Shown: in pieces, positions 24,785 to 35,737 of the stretch
Position numbering within the stretch: the stretch's first letter is position 1
Layout: every line of letters begins with the position of its first letter
NCBI GenBank assembly: GCA_013420905.1
Contig: JAAXNY010000014.1
Span: 186,001-250,000, forward strand
DNA from: Collybia mongolica
Lineage: Eukaryota > Basidiomycota > Agaricomycetes > Agaricales > Clitocybaceae
Direction of reading: 5' to 3'
DNA length: 64,000 nt
Program-made: the position numbers and the translations under genes
Notes under the pieces: generated by a model
What the model was told of the DNA's origin: nothing
Seen by the model: the letters and a program-made list of their open reading frames with translations, nothing else
Databases searched by the model: none

Positions 24785-25645
24785 TCATAACACAGCAGCC
24801 CAAGTAAGAACCATGGTGGCCGCTATTAGACCCCAGCCTGAAAGTCGAGCAGTTTGAGCACTTGAAGTAGGAAGGCTCGTCGTCGTCCCCGCAGGTTGAC
24901 TGGATCCACCAGTAGTGGAGGTCGAATTGCTATCACTGTCCTCTGTAAATCTACCATTTCCTGTTCAGTCGAGTCAACAACTATTATCCGCCATGAACTC
25001 ACGTGTAGTTCAGCAGCGAGAAAACATAGCGCGTTTCGCTGTTTGGAATCGAGGTATTCCTATTCGGCGACGGACCCTTGGCACTCAGTCGAATAATGTG
25101 CTCGACGTTGGGGTCCAGCCCGGTCTGTGAAAATAAGGTATCACATATGTATGCACCAGATGGCCGGACCCCATCAACATCCGTTGAGTTTCCATCGAGT
25201 GTTACGGTGTAGATTGGGGAGAGAATATTGAGCAATGAGCTGATATAGATGGCAGAACCTGGCAAGGTCCAGATATTGAGTATGAAAACGCTGCAAAGCA
25301 GAGGTAAAAATAGCGGAACTTACCCTTGAAGGCGAAAGATGCTGCATCATCGGTACCTCCCATGCCCATCGACGCGTTTTGCGCACATTGCGAGAGCGTG
25401 TTATAGCATCCAGCTTGACCAGCCATGAACTCACCACCTGGACTTAATTTGCAAATCGGTGCATCCTCAACTTTGCCTTCATACTGCAAAAAGGTATTAA
25501 AGTCACTCTACCCGTTGTGTCCAAACATGTACCCGCGTACCTGGATTGAAGGGCTTGTGTTGTTGACGGTTACATTGTGTCGGGCATTCGAGACTGTGAC
25601 AAGGGCGAAGAGAATCGAAAAGAGTGTGGACTTGGGGTAATGCAT
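24785..25645 (-). CDS. Secreted protein with GPI-anchor-type tail
   Basis: Exons 25541-25645, 25324-25483, 25003-25258 and 24785-24950 give 687 nt, 228 residues, with canonical introns of 57, 65 and 52 nt. The N terminus MHYPKSTLFSILFALVTVSNA is a good signal peptide. The middle has Cys residues (ICKLSPGG, GCYNTLSQCAQ, YICDTLFS) and several N-glycosylation sequons (NVT, NNTS, NST, NYT). A Ser/Thr-rich spacer leads to a hydrophobic end (WGLIAATMVLTWAAVL) typical of GPI-attachment signals. I cannot name the family; similar small surface proteins are common in basidiomycetes. The last intron uses acceptor GGTAG at 24951-24955, the one that keeps the frame. Confidence 0.75.
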
Positions 25646-25848
25646 GTTGTTCGTGAATGAACAGTTCTGAGGAGTTTCAGGAATAACTTATGAGTTTGCT
25701 TTCTTTGGATCAACGGTCGCGACCCTCTCATGGCCGTTGCATCAACGGGTGTTACGCACAAGCGTGCTTGGTTGTAAAAATTCCATCATAGCACCGCCAC
25801 AACATCAACCTGACAACAACGCTTAACATAAATTTCCCCATCCGAATC

Positions 25849-26297
25849 CTACACTGATGCCTCAATTATCTTTTTCACGCATAGGCCTTCTGGATATTTA
25901 TTCCTGGAGGACCATTCAATGCAGAAAGCCTGTGCATTAGAGGCACGCAAGCCGTAACTCAACCGTTCAATACAGACTAAGATGGAGTCAGGGTCGTCAC
26001 AGATTATCTCGAATAACCGAGGGTGGATTCTGATGTCCATGTTGGTTCGATCTCTGAGTGTGTATCGATGAACTTTACCGCCTACGGAGCCTTCATACAG
26101 CTTAATCACACAGTAAATACGCTTCGAAGGTGTGGGCCCAGCCTCGAGAATCAATGAGTATTGGGTGAAATAACCTCTTGTTTCGATGGCTCTAACCCCT
26201 AAAACATATGTCTCCTTCTCTCCGAGGTAGTTCTATGAGGCATCGTTAGCTCGTAGGAGTGGAAAGTGCGACATTCTCCAACCTCGGGGATAACCAT
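25849..26297 (-). CDS. Small uncharacterised protein
   Basis: A proposed two-exon gene: 26283-26297 (15 nt, MVIPE) joined over a 50-nt intron to 25849-26232, giving 399 nt and 132 residues. The large exon opens right after an acceptor CATAG and reads NYLGEKETYVLGVRAI and later YCVIKLYEGSVGG, balanced in composition and clearly more protein-like than its other frames. No signal peptide, membrane segment or known motif is visible. The donor GTTGGA is weak, so the first exon is less certain than the second. Its start lies about 650 bp upstream of the GPI-type gene start, same strand. Confidence 0.5.
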
Positions 26298-27416
26298 CAC
26301 CAGTCTTGTTGTTAGATAAAGCCAATAAAGACGGTAGTCATTAATTCCCCTTTTATCTAGTTACTATGACCGCCCCGCCTAAACCCGCAATTCCCTACCC
26401 TGATGAGACGCGACGTAAGGCGCAGGCTGATTGGCCCCGATTTCGTTCTACAAAAACATTGATATGAAGCTCTAATGATAACTCAGAGCCAAGGATATAA
26501 ACAAACATTGTATGCCTCATAACTATTGCTCATGTAGTAAAAGAATCTCAGTATCACTTCACATCACCCTACTGATGGAAGCATTACTCAACGAACATCA
26601 GAGTGTCTGAGATCAATTCGAGACCACATAATTTCTGGGCATATAAAACCAGGCACGTGCAAATTCTTGACCTGAGCGAACCAGTGCAAGTCTCCTGGTT
26701 CAACGATTGTTGATGCCGCCTGCCGCCTAATTTTGTTAATGCTCTATTTTATTGGACGTACACATTTTTAGTTCCTGGCTACTCGGCGCCCTTTCACACC
26801 ACTGTTCTTGCATCTCGTAAATAGATTTCATGGAACGTCAACCGCGTGGAGAACTCAAGGAATGCTTCCAAAATTCTCCAAGCATTCCACGTCCACCAGT
26901 ATATGTGCGCGGGCGCCGCCTGCGTTGTGTTCGAGGGAGTTTGCGGTGCTATCATTCCGTGTCGGCTACAACAACCGATCCCCTTTTCGAGAAACGACCG
27001 AACGACTTTGCCGCGGCTTCCCACAGGGAGGCTTGCGGTTACGTTGAGACCTAGGAGCGGGTGCTCTTCATCATGATTAATGGCCTCCTTCATTCGAATA
27101 TGCGCTTGAAATCAGCTTTCGAAGTGTTCTACCACATCGACCATCAGAAAATCTGTATTTCCGAACGTCCGCGGCGACACAAATGTTCGGGTCAGGATAA
27201 TCAAATGCATGTAGGCTGTTACTCACTTGAAATGGCCCAACTTTATGGGATCGTGCCACCTTGGCTCCAATTCCACCGGCAATATCACCATCGGCCGCCT
27301 AGTCGTGGGTGGGACATCGATGAGAATTGATTTACGTTAGTGCGCGTGGGCGGCGAAATTCCGTCGTGTGGCACTGATGTCGTTATTAATGGAATGATTC
27401 AGGAGTAGCATCATCG
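26298..27416. other. Intergenic or decayed coding DNA
   Basis: No gene assigned. A minus-strand frame from about 27180 to 26794 is open except for one TGA (27112-27114) and reads protein-like segments such as NTDFLMVDVVEHFES and KEAINHDEEHPLLGLNV. It could be an exon with a stop, or a fossil gene. Nothing else stands out. Confidence 0.35.
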
Positions 27417-28208
27417 TCATGTTAGTTTTAGTGCACAACAGCCGAAGGGGGTCAAAAGACTCCTGGAGGAGAAAAATACAAGTGAGATGTGGCTCGTGGC
27501 TGGAGGTAATTGGAGAGCTCGGGGGGGACGCCGTTTTGTCGCATCATTGACACCCAGACGGTGATTTCCAAATCTCCGGTTGGAGAGCACGTTAACGGTG
27601 CTTTCGGGCTCAAGGAGCTGAGAATACTCATGAGAAGCATAGGATACATGTGAATTTCGGAATCTCGACGTTGAGGCGCTCAAGATTGGCCTAGATAATG
27701 TCAAGTAGTTAGCGATGAGAAAAAAAGCCCAACTTCTATTAGCAACAGTTGAGTCGTCTTGATATCATGACATCCCACCAGAATCGCCTCTCCAAGTGAT
27801 GAGTTCTCGTGCGTTCTCGAAGAGATGGACGAAAGAAGTAGGAATTATTCGCGATCCCCCGTCCCTTTGGATCAAGGTACCTTCTCATTTGGCAAACAAA
27901 TAAATAATCAACCACGAGTCCCGGAATATTCAAGGACCGCAACAGTCTTGTCAAATTGAACACGAAATGAACGGAGGAAGGGTGAACTTATCATACCGGC
28001 CCGGCGTCGAGATTGGAAGTGCTGATGGAATGGACATAACCGAGAAACTTGAAGACCTCGGATTAAACGCCAGGAAACATCAGAAAAGGCGTCATACCGA
28101 TAAAGCGATCGTTGGGATGGCTGTACATATCATCTGAGCATGATCGACACCTCGCGGGCAGTCAAACACGGTTTTATTGCCCGGAATGGGACCCACCCCT
28201 GCGGACAT
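27417..28208 (-). CDS. Possible uncharacterised multi-exon gene
   Basis: Tentative. From an ATG at 28208 (context AAAACCATG) three exons can be joined with correct phases: 28098-28208, 27997-28056 and 27916-27946, reading for example NKTVFDCPRGVDHAQM, VFKFLGYVHSISTSNLDAGP and TVAVLEYSG. Beyond this two frames compete (27739-27880), one containing FVHLFENARELITW, the other RRYLDPKGRG. A further open frame follows at 27417-27704. I do not recognise the family and the 3' half is unresolved, so end and exon count are guesses. Confidence 0.25.
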
Positions 28209-28406
28209 GGTTTTTTGACCTCACGCGATCGTTGATGAGCGCGGCCATTGGGATACCAACACCCAGGCCGTCGGTAACTCCGGCCCCTGTCCGCTTGATG
28301 AACATACAAGAAACTCCTCTGTATCGATAGATGGCTTGGGTAGGGGCGGCAGATAACGGGTGGAATCGAACGATGGCCAGCAGCTGACATGGTAGATGTT
28401 TTATTC

Positions 28407-29219
28407 TTAGTCCACAGTGACGACCCGAGACCTCAGATCGTTTTTGGCTTGAATGATTTCCTGTACGATCGAGTGAGATAAAAGATCCGAGTCAGGAACG
28501 GTAACGTTTTTGCGGGGTAGAAGATGGAGCGGAAGATAGAATGTTAAACTCCGGTGGATAATCATCAACGCAAAAGCACACGCGGAAGAGCCAATGTGGG
28601 ACGTGAAAAACGGCATGAGGTTCACTCCCTGTAGTCAAACCAGTTCGAACAGATCGTCCCGGACCAAAATTGGGACGGACATTGGAATTTCCCCCGGAAG
28701 TATATCAGGTAATGAATGAATAACGAGATGACAAAGGCATGGATGGGTACCAGCGAAAATAAGCGGCGGAATATGTAAAATATGAAATAGACAATGATAG
28801 CCTCCGCGTAAGCATTCCAGAGCCAGAGGGAGAAATAGGCGAAAGGAAATGAAGGGCTATGAAGGGTTACATGGACGGGTACTCACTCTGAGAGGTTCAG
28901 TATATGCCTTTGGACAGTCCCTGAATGTCACGGTGTCCCGGCCGAGAGGTAAGATCCGAACGTGACGAGGGACCACCATGGGATCTAAGGAAAGTGCCGT
29001 CCATTGAAATATAAGCAAAGACGTTATGTAAACAGAAATCTGAAGGAAAGAACGTGAACACTACAAGCGACAATGCTTCATAACACTGGCCAGTGGGTAA
29101 AATCTCCTCTACGGTCTATTTCTCCACAAGGGGAACTGTAAAAACTCTTGGAAGAGCGCGGGGAGATAAAGGGTAGAAGAAAGAGTAATAATGAGACCGA
29201 AACGGTGTTCGTGTGCCAT
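28407..29219 (-). pseudogene. DPM3: DPM3-like gene, apparently disrupted
   Basis: DPM3 is the small ER membrane subunit that holds dolichol-phosphate mannose synthase. Recognisable pieces in order: a hydrophobic N terminus from ATG 29219 (MAHEHRFGLIITLSSTLYL), VPLVEK, VEEILPT, IPWWSLVTFGSYL, VTFRDCPKAYTEPLR and, after a 426-nt intron (28461-28886), EIIQAKNDLRSR ending VTVD at TAA 28407-28409. The pieces are not in one frame: there is a shift before VPLVEK, a TAG right after it, and a shift with apparent loss of about 10 nt between FGSYL and VTFRDC. Either a pseudogene or local assembly errors. The intron is far longer than most others here. Confidence 0.55.
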
Positions 29220-29636
29220 AGCGGTATGGTGTCGTGGTCAGATGAAGTGGTGGTGAAGGCTTGAATTGGGTAATGTGATCGTAATTTTGATTGCGCCGCG
29301 AAGTGGCGGCTTGTGGCGGTGTCACGGGTCGCGGGGTGTCCCGATATAGGCAAAAGGCGGAAAATTTTTCAATTAGTCTTTCTGGAGGTTTTGTGATGCA
29401 TTGCTGCGTTCTGATGTTACCAAAATACAAAGAATAAAAATGCCGAATTGTATAGTGGCACAAGCCTCTGATGACGGCCTGAACGAATCGAAAGATGGTG
29501 ATGATGATTCTATTCGTTGGACTTATTCCATAAAAAAACAACTCTTCCGACAGTGCTACGCATAACATCTGATTCATAAGCGACTCGAGGGTCTAGAACG
29601 CCAATGGGGATGTGAACGTTGAGGATATCATGAACC
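29220..29636. other. Intergenic between DPM3-like and glutaredoxin
   Basis: A 417-bp gap with no supported gene. Confidence 0.5.
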
Positions 29637-30300
29637 TTACGCGGCGGCGTCAATAAGTCCCCTGAGTTTTCCTTGCTTAAAAGAAGCAACAACATCGTCA
29701 CCACCTAAATAAGATCGTTAGGATGACTGAGGATCGCGATATGAGAATTGCGTACCGCCTATGTGTTGTTGGTCTACGAATTTTTTGCTACCATGAGTCT
29801 ACGAAGGAAAAAAATACTATTGAGTTGTACTCACTGACGAAAACGTTGGGCACGGTGCGTTGCTTAGTCTTCTCAAGGAGATACGCTTGGATAGCGTCAC
29901 CATTCTCTGTCTCGTCAAGCCTGACAGGCCCTATCAGATACATATTGGCCCAAGACTCGATAACGACCTACTCGATGACCTTCGGCTGAACGTCAGGGAA
30001 CTCGGTGGCAAAAAGGTTTTTGGCCTTCTTCGAATAAGAGCACCAAGACTTTGAGAATATCATGACCTTGTTATCGGCAATGGCACTCTGCAAGGAATCA
30101 AGTCATTCCGGCGCTAATCAGTAACAGATTGAGCACATATTTCTAGAGCGCTGGCATACGTCGACGAGTTGCTTTACGGACATCGTTGGGCGCAGGAAGT
30201 CTAAGGATTTGAAAGATATTGCTGATGAGGTGAAGAAAGCAGCTGATATGGATACAGGGCGACGATGGCGAGAAAGAGATCTATAAAGGCGCGGAAACAT
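29637..30300 (-). CDS. Glutaredoxin with CSYS active site
   Basis: A thioredoxin-fold oxidoreductase using glutathione. Exons 30160-30300, 29972-30087, 29835-29920, 29756-29773 (18 nt) and 29637-29704 give 429 nt, 142 residues; introns are 51-72 nt and canonical. Motifs in order: KVMIFSKSWCSYSKKAK (active site C-S-Y-S in place of the usual CPYC), then QAYLLEKTKQRTVPNVFV with the cis-Pro of TVP, then QQHIGGGDDV, the glutathione-binding GG-D region, and a helical end. The roughly 40-residue N-terminal extension (MFPRLYRSLSRHRRPVSISA...) is Arg/Ser-rich and could be a mitochondrial presequence before an internal Met (TMSVKQLVD). Alternative start use could give two locations; that is inference. 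Confidence 0.92.
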
Positions 30301-33300
30301 GAGTGTGTCAGCGAGAAGGTGTAGGTCAGGAGGATGGCGTCACTCTGCACGTGACACATAACCGTCTCCACCAACACACTTCCTCGCGTTTACAACAATT
30401 ATACAATGCACTGAACGTATGACAGGTCGGCCCTGTGGAAACATATTCGGAAAATCTACTCTATCTGTCAATCATCCTAGAAGTTCGTGCCATAGAGCCA
30501 ACTCAGGCAGCTTGGCCTTGGCCTTGGTGCTCAACTGGACAATTCAAACGTCACTGCGAGAGGTATTCAAGAAGAGTATCTTAATCACTGAAAGTTAACA
30601 AATTCGTCGCGTCGATTTTACTCATCAAGGTTTCCCAAGTCTTCGCTTAGGAAGCTAAACTTGGTCGAGGGCTCGGCGAACCATCACCTCAACCCCGTGA
30701 TGACTGCGCAAATTTAGCAGAATCTGGACACAGCTACCTTTTCTACCAACATCATCGACACGTTTTCCCTGATTGATCCTTGAATCTCGTCAACCCAGTC
30801 TTAGACTACTACCCGAGCCCCACACAGACTCCTGGGCGAGCATTGCCTACTTGGGAAATGAACGAACGTTCCCCACCCCCTGTGGTACGGCGTTGGGTTA
30901 TTAGCGCGTCTTCTCTGCTATTACGTGTCCCGCCCCCACCCTCGATTTTATCTTCACCTTTACACAGGGTCCCTGGTCCAGCCTCTTCTAGCGTTCATCA
31001 GCTCGTTCTATGTCGGGGTGCACTCCTTCGATCACATGGGACAGTGTACACTCATTACGTTATTATCCGTGACATTTGTTGATCCTATACTGTGTTCGCC
31101 CACTTGTCGTAGTCCCACTGACACAGCTCTCGGGGACTCTATGGTGCCTAGACTTTCTGACACCGCGTTATTGGCGATCTACCGGTCGATGTCCAGAAAT
31201 GACACCTGCGTGTAGCAACGCACCAACACATACCTCTGGGTCGGGACGCCAATAGACTCCTGCCACAAATAGCTGGACTGTGCTGGATAACTTCCGGTAA
31301 ACGTGGATCTCCTATCTTTCAAAATATGCTTCGGCAGTCAACGCCTGTCAGTAGGTGACAATCTCGCTTCGCCATGTCTATGCCCTGTTGTTGGGTTGAT
31401 TACACGCAGCCGATCCATCTAAGGAACCGTTTGTCAGTCCTGATGACACACATGTAGCGGTGAGCCTAAACTCTACCTACTATTAGGGACCTTACCGGAA
31501 ATATACGCAGGATCGTCTACGCAAGTTATTTCATTTGGTTTGGTTTTTTCTCTTTATGTATCTTAATTCTCACTCACAAAGTGTTTCATACGAGAAGACC
31601 TCGGGCAGCCTCCCGCGACAGGGAATGAAACGGATCTAGTGACTTCGAAAAGCCTTGTCGTCGAGAACTAGCTTGGATTCAATTCCGCACCCAAGCCGCG
31701 CCAAGCTAGACCAACCCAGCGCGGACGTAAACTTTCGTTTCGACGAAAATCATCTGTGACTAACGAATGCCGACCTGTTCTTTGCTATCCGGAGTCTTCG
31801 AGTGCCAAATTTGTGAATTCAGGGAGTATTCCCAGACAGAGTTCGCACCCCAAACCCAAACATAACAATTGGTCAGTGCTCCTAGAGCATGTTCAGGTTC
31901 GCTGTTGGCTGGAACCATTCTACCTGAACCTGCAAAGTCACATCCAGCCTCGCATGCTTCATTTACATCCCCTGCACCCACAATTAAAACAAACCCATAC
32001 AACCCTGTTTCTATCCTTTTCACAATCCACGTTACCTCCCTTCCCTTCCTGACCGGCGTTTCCGAGTTTGCGGATCCTCAATATTGGCGAAATACAGCAT
32101 ATTCTAGCCGACCTCGTGTGCGTTCGTGGAACCATACATGTACACAAAAGTCCAGCGTCTGTGTCCCCCTTTCATAATCAAGACGTTTCAACTCACTTCA
32201 ATATACACAAAGACCCTGATGGCGCGATTTTATTTCCCCTCTCGGTCACGGTCTTTAAACACCACCGCCTATCTATGCCAGACGCAGACCTATCATTACC
32301 AGGTTTCTGGGATTTCATCGAGCGGCTGGATGTCTTCTTCTGTCAGAGGCGCCCTGACCCACTTCGCATTATTTGCACTTTTTGGCGCGCGCCTTGCCGA
32401 CACTCCCGCCGACTCATGGCAAACGCGCTTTCCCAAGTGGGCCCGGTGGGGTCCTCACTCGTGATCCTCCAATTCCCCACAAAAATTTTACCCCCGACGA
32501 GGTAGCCGTAGAAGAACATGTATCCGTAGTGGTCGTCGCGCTACCAGGGAGGGCAAAATCATTAGCACAACCCGCTCAGGTGACAGGACCATGGCAGTCA
32601 CAGGCCCAAACAGTCAGGCTTGAAACTCTCCATATCCGGCGGCTCGTGGCCGAACCGTCATACCTGCGGTATCGCGTGCCGGCGATCCCGCCCGGCGACA
32701 TTCCAAATGTTGTATGCGGCAGCTGGCTCGAACCCCCCCCCCCTCTTTCCCCCTCTCGATCTCCTCCTTCAACCAACTCAAACCAAGCTCTTAAACCAGC
32801 CCCGGCGTCCGCATGATACATATAGTGTTAATCAGCCCTGACGATGGTCGGGCCTGGATAGTGGAAACACCCCGCGCTGGGCCACTGATTGCGCACAGAT
32901 AATCGATGAGGCCCTCCCATCAGTTCCTATCACTCCGACATGCGCACCGTCCGTAGCCCCCGTTGCAGTGATGCAGTTGCGGTATCAGGAAAATACCGTG
33001 ATATTCAAATAGCAATATCTCCGGCGGGCGACTCAACGCCTCGCTACATAGGCTCATTTTCCGGCAACGGAGAAAATACTCCACACCCACTGCCCAGGTC
33101 TTCGTCTCTCCCCACTGGGCATCGTTATCCAGCGTTATCCCTGATCATCTCCTCAATCCCTATACGCGATAACAATCTTGGCCTTGTGTGACCATGTGCC
33201 CTTGTGCCCTCGTCGGCATTGTACGGCATCCCACGATAAGATTTACTTGCTCCCGAAGCGGCGGCGCGCCCTAAACGATGCATCGGTGATCAGGGATCCG

Positions 33301-34486
33301 GGATCTCTTTGTCCGACAGTTCACTCGCCCCCGACTTCACCCCCACCCGAGTGAGTTGCATACAGATTGCCCACAATCATAAATGATCGCAACTGTTCGG
33401 ACGCCTACATACGCTATCATTGATACCTCAAGTCAAGATTCGGTTTGACAATTTGCAAAAACTTGATTGGCTCTCCGTGGGGCCCGGCGCCATTGCTGGA
33501 TTGTTTTGTTGTCAACCACAGATGTCCACTCTCCCTGGAGTCATCATCGAGTTTTTTTTTATTTTTATTACATCTGGATATCTTGCCGACTACCCGAGCT
33601 CGAGTTGCATCACCTGCGACATGAATTATCTTGGTTTACCTATCTCCTCCATCCACCCGCCGGACCTGAATGCTCATGCTCGACGCTCTCATGACTAGGA
33701 CGTTGGTCGGATTTATCAATACGTATATCAGCGCCCACGAATCATGTGTTCTCGATGCCAGATCCTACAGCGCTACGTATTTACTCTGCGAACAGCCGCG
33801 AGGCGAGGTCTGCTGCACACGACGTCATCGACTGGTCATAACAAGTACTCAGTGCCACCGGGAACAATAGCTCCCAAGCTAGTCCTGATTTTCTCTTGAT
33901 ACTACCGCCCTCCAACCTCCGAATGGAATTCAACAATGCACTCAAACTACCTAGCCCTTCTCGTCGTGGCGTCCCTATATACTCTATGTTCCAGGGCTGC
34001 GCGTATGCGCCGCACGACCAAGGACGAACTGACACTGTGTACCGGCTCAGCTTCTTATCTCGGGCTTGACTCTCTAGTTCTTGTAAGTCGTGTATATTGT
34101 ATATGGGTTTCTTTCCTCCGCTACCACACCTGGGATTCCACACGGAACAACGGCACTCGATATCAACACTCGCCGCACTATAACTTATCAAGGAGGCACG
34201 AGGGTTTTTGAAGGCAACAGTTATTCACACACAAGTAAAGACTGGACTAGCTAACGGGCAATGCCACTACACTAGGGCACATTCTATATAACGAGATATG
34301 ATGGGTGTTAAATGGTGTGTACTGGAAGAAAGAAAGATGCGGAGGGCCGATAACTGATTGTTCAAAAGTGCAGGAGCGTCCGGAATAAAAAGAGGTAAAC
34401 GTTCTCGCTCGCTTGTAAGAGGGAAATGAAGATCCGAATCCGTGAACCAATGTCAACATGAGCCTAGGCACGACCAGAAGCGCACA
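30301..34486. other. 4.2-kb region without an assigned gene
   Basis: No gene recognised. Coding-like fragments exist on the plus strand at about 32180-32380 (frame reading KDPDGAILFPLSVTVF and DADLSLPGFWDFIERL) and 32400-32815 (frame reading EEHVSVVVVALPGRAK and TVRLETLHIRRLV), in different frames. This suggests a split or decayed gene that I could not assemble. A short frame at 33936-34211 begins with a signal-peptide-like sequence but has no further support. Confidence 0.35.
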
Positions 34487-35385
34487 TTAGAGGGCCACAA
34501 CGATTGCTCCCGCGATGGCTGAGAAGACGACAGCAGCGAGAGCACCGACGTTGGTGTTCATCTTGAGAGGAACAGACGCGGCGGACGAAGCCGAAGGGTC
34601 CGCGGAAGAACTACTGTTACTTGCCGCGTTCGTGGGAGATGAAGCAGAAGGGGGGGTGACTGTGACGCCGAAGCTGGTCGAAGTGTTAGTGGGGCGGGGA
34701 CTGTGGGAAAGCAGACAAAAAAGGGGGGGGGTCAGCTATCGTCTGTGAGCAAGTATTGTGGAGCGTACGTCACAGGGGCGGTGGAAGTCTGGGAGGTGCT
34801 GGTGCTTCGTCCGCTGGTGGATGCGCCTGACGTAGTAGAGCTGGTGCCTGATGAGGTCGTCGTTGCTGTGTTCTCGGCGATGCTAAAGGTGCTGCTGGCG
34901 GCAAAGACGTTGTTGACATTTCCGACATCAACAAGGTTGATGGTATACCCGTCACTAATCCGTTTCAGCCACAACCCAAGCACAATTTTACTGATCTTAT
35001 CTCACCGAGCAGGCACGACGGGCAGCGTCAATGTGATTTCACCGAGTTCAGGCATGACGTTGTTCGCAATGCCAAAGGAGTCATGGAAGACTTCGTTAAT
35101 CAGGAAAATGCTGAAGGTTGCACTGAGAAAACGAAAATGGACGTTAGGAGGCTGGCATGGGAGAATATAGGGGGGGATGGCTTACGGATCACCAGCTTGA
35201 GAGTTCCAGCGGATAGTGATTGTGCTACTTGACTTGGGGTTCTGAGGAACGTCGACAGTCAAGGCAGCGACCAAAGGAGCGAATAGGGCGAAGAGGCTAT
35301 AACATATAATGGGGTTTTTTTTTTAGAACTGTACTACAGGCCTTGGCAACGTGTTTGCGAGGACTGACCTGAGCTTTTTGAACAT
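34487..35385 (-). CDS. Kre9/Knh1-like Ser/Thr-rich GPI-anchored protein
   Basis: Exons 35369-35385 (17 nt), 35186-35296, 35006-35122, 34769-34954 and 34487-34700 give 645 nt, 214 residues, with introns of 72, 63, 51 and 68 nt. The signal peptide MFKKLSLFALFAPLVAAL is followed by a domain of about 100 residues (LTVDVPQNPKSSSTITIRW, TFSIFLINEVFHDSFGIANN, LTLPVVPA, YTINLVDVGNVNNVFAASSTF). This matches the Kre9/KNH-type domain of fungal wall proteins linked to beta-1,6-glucan or surface anchoring. A long Ser/Thr-rich stalk then leads to a hydrophobic GPI-type end (AVVFSAIAGAIVVAL). It probably acts at the plasma membrane or wall. The family call rests on the domain pattern and architecture. Confidence 0.85.
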
Positions 35386-35737
35386 TTTCTTAGTCGTGGG
35401 GGGTGAATGTAGAACAGAAAGGGGGTATTAGGACGGAAAGTCGAGAGAACCGTAGTCGAGGAAGATGACAAGGGGAAGTCCTGCCCAGAGTGCAACCAAG
35501 ATTTTTATAGGGCCAAACATGCGCAAGCAAAGCAAATCACAAGCGACCATCATCACCCCTTGACGGGGCACAAAAATAAGCTCCGTTCTTCTCTGTTCTC
35601 ATCCGCGAAAACAAAAAAGTACAACAGATTGTATTGTAATTATACGACGTTAGGTACTCCGAATACCCTCCGTCGAGTAGGTCTAACTCTATCTGGTGAA
35701 TTATCCATCTCATCTCTGTCCCTCGAGCCCGAGCGGG
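35386..35737. other. Intergenic, KNH-like promoter side
   Basis: A 352-bp gap between the Kre9-like start and the ATP23 stop, both on the minus strand. No feature beyond a purine-rich stretch at 35400-35480. Confidence 0.5.

Noticed and set aside
28381..28625. Minus-strand frames with hydrophobic stretches as a separate membrane protein gene
   Set aside because: The C-terminal part (EIIQAKNDLRSR...VTVD) fits DPM3 and the rest lies within its intron; no independent start or family.
33936..34211. Short plus-strand frame with a signal-peptide-like start followed by a possible GTAAGT donor
   Set aside because: No second exon or conserved feature could be found; too short to support.
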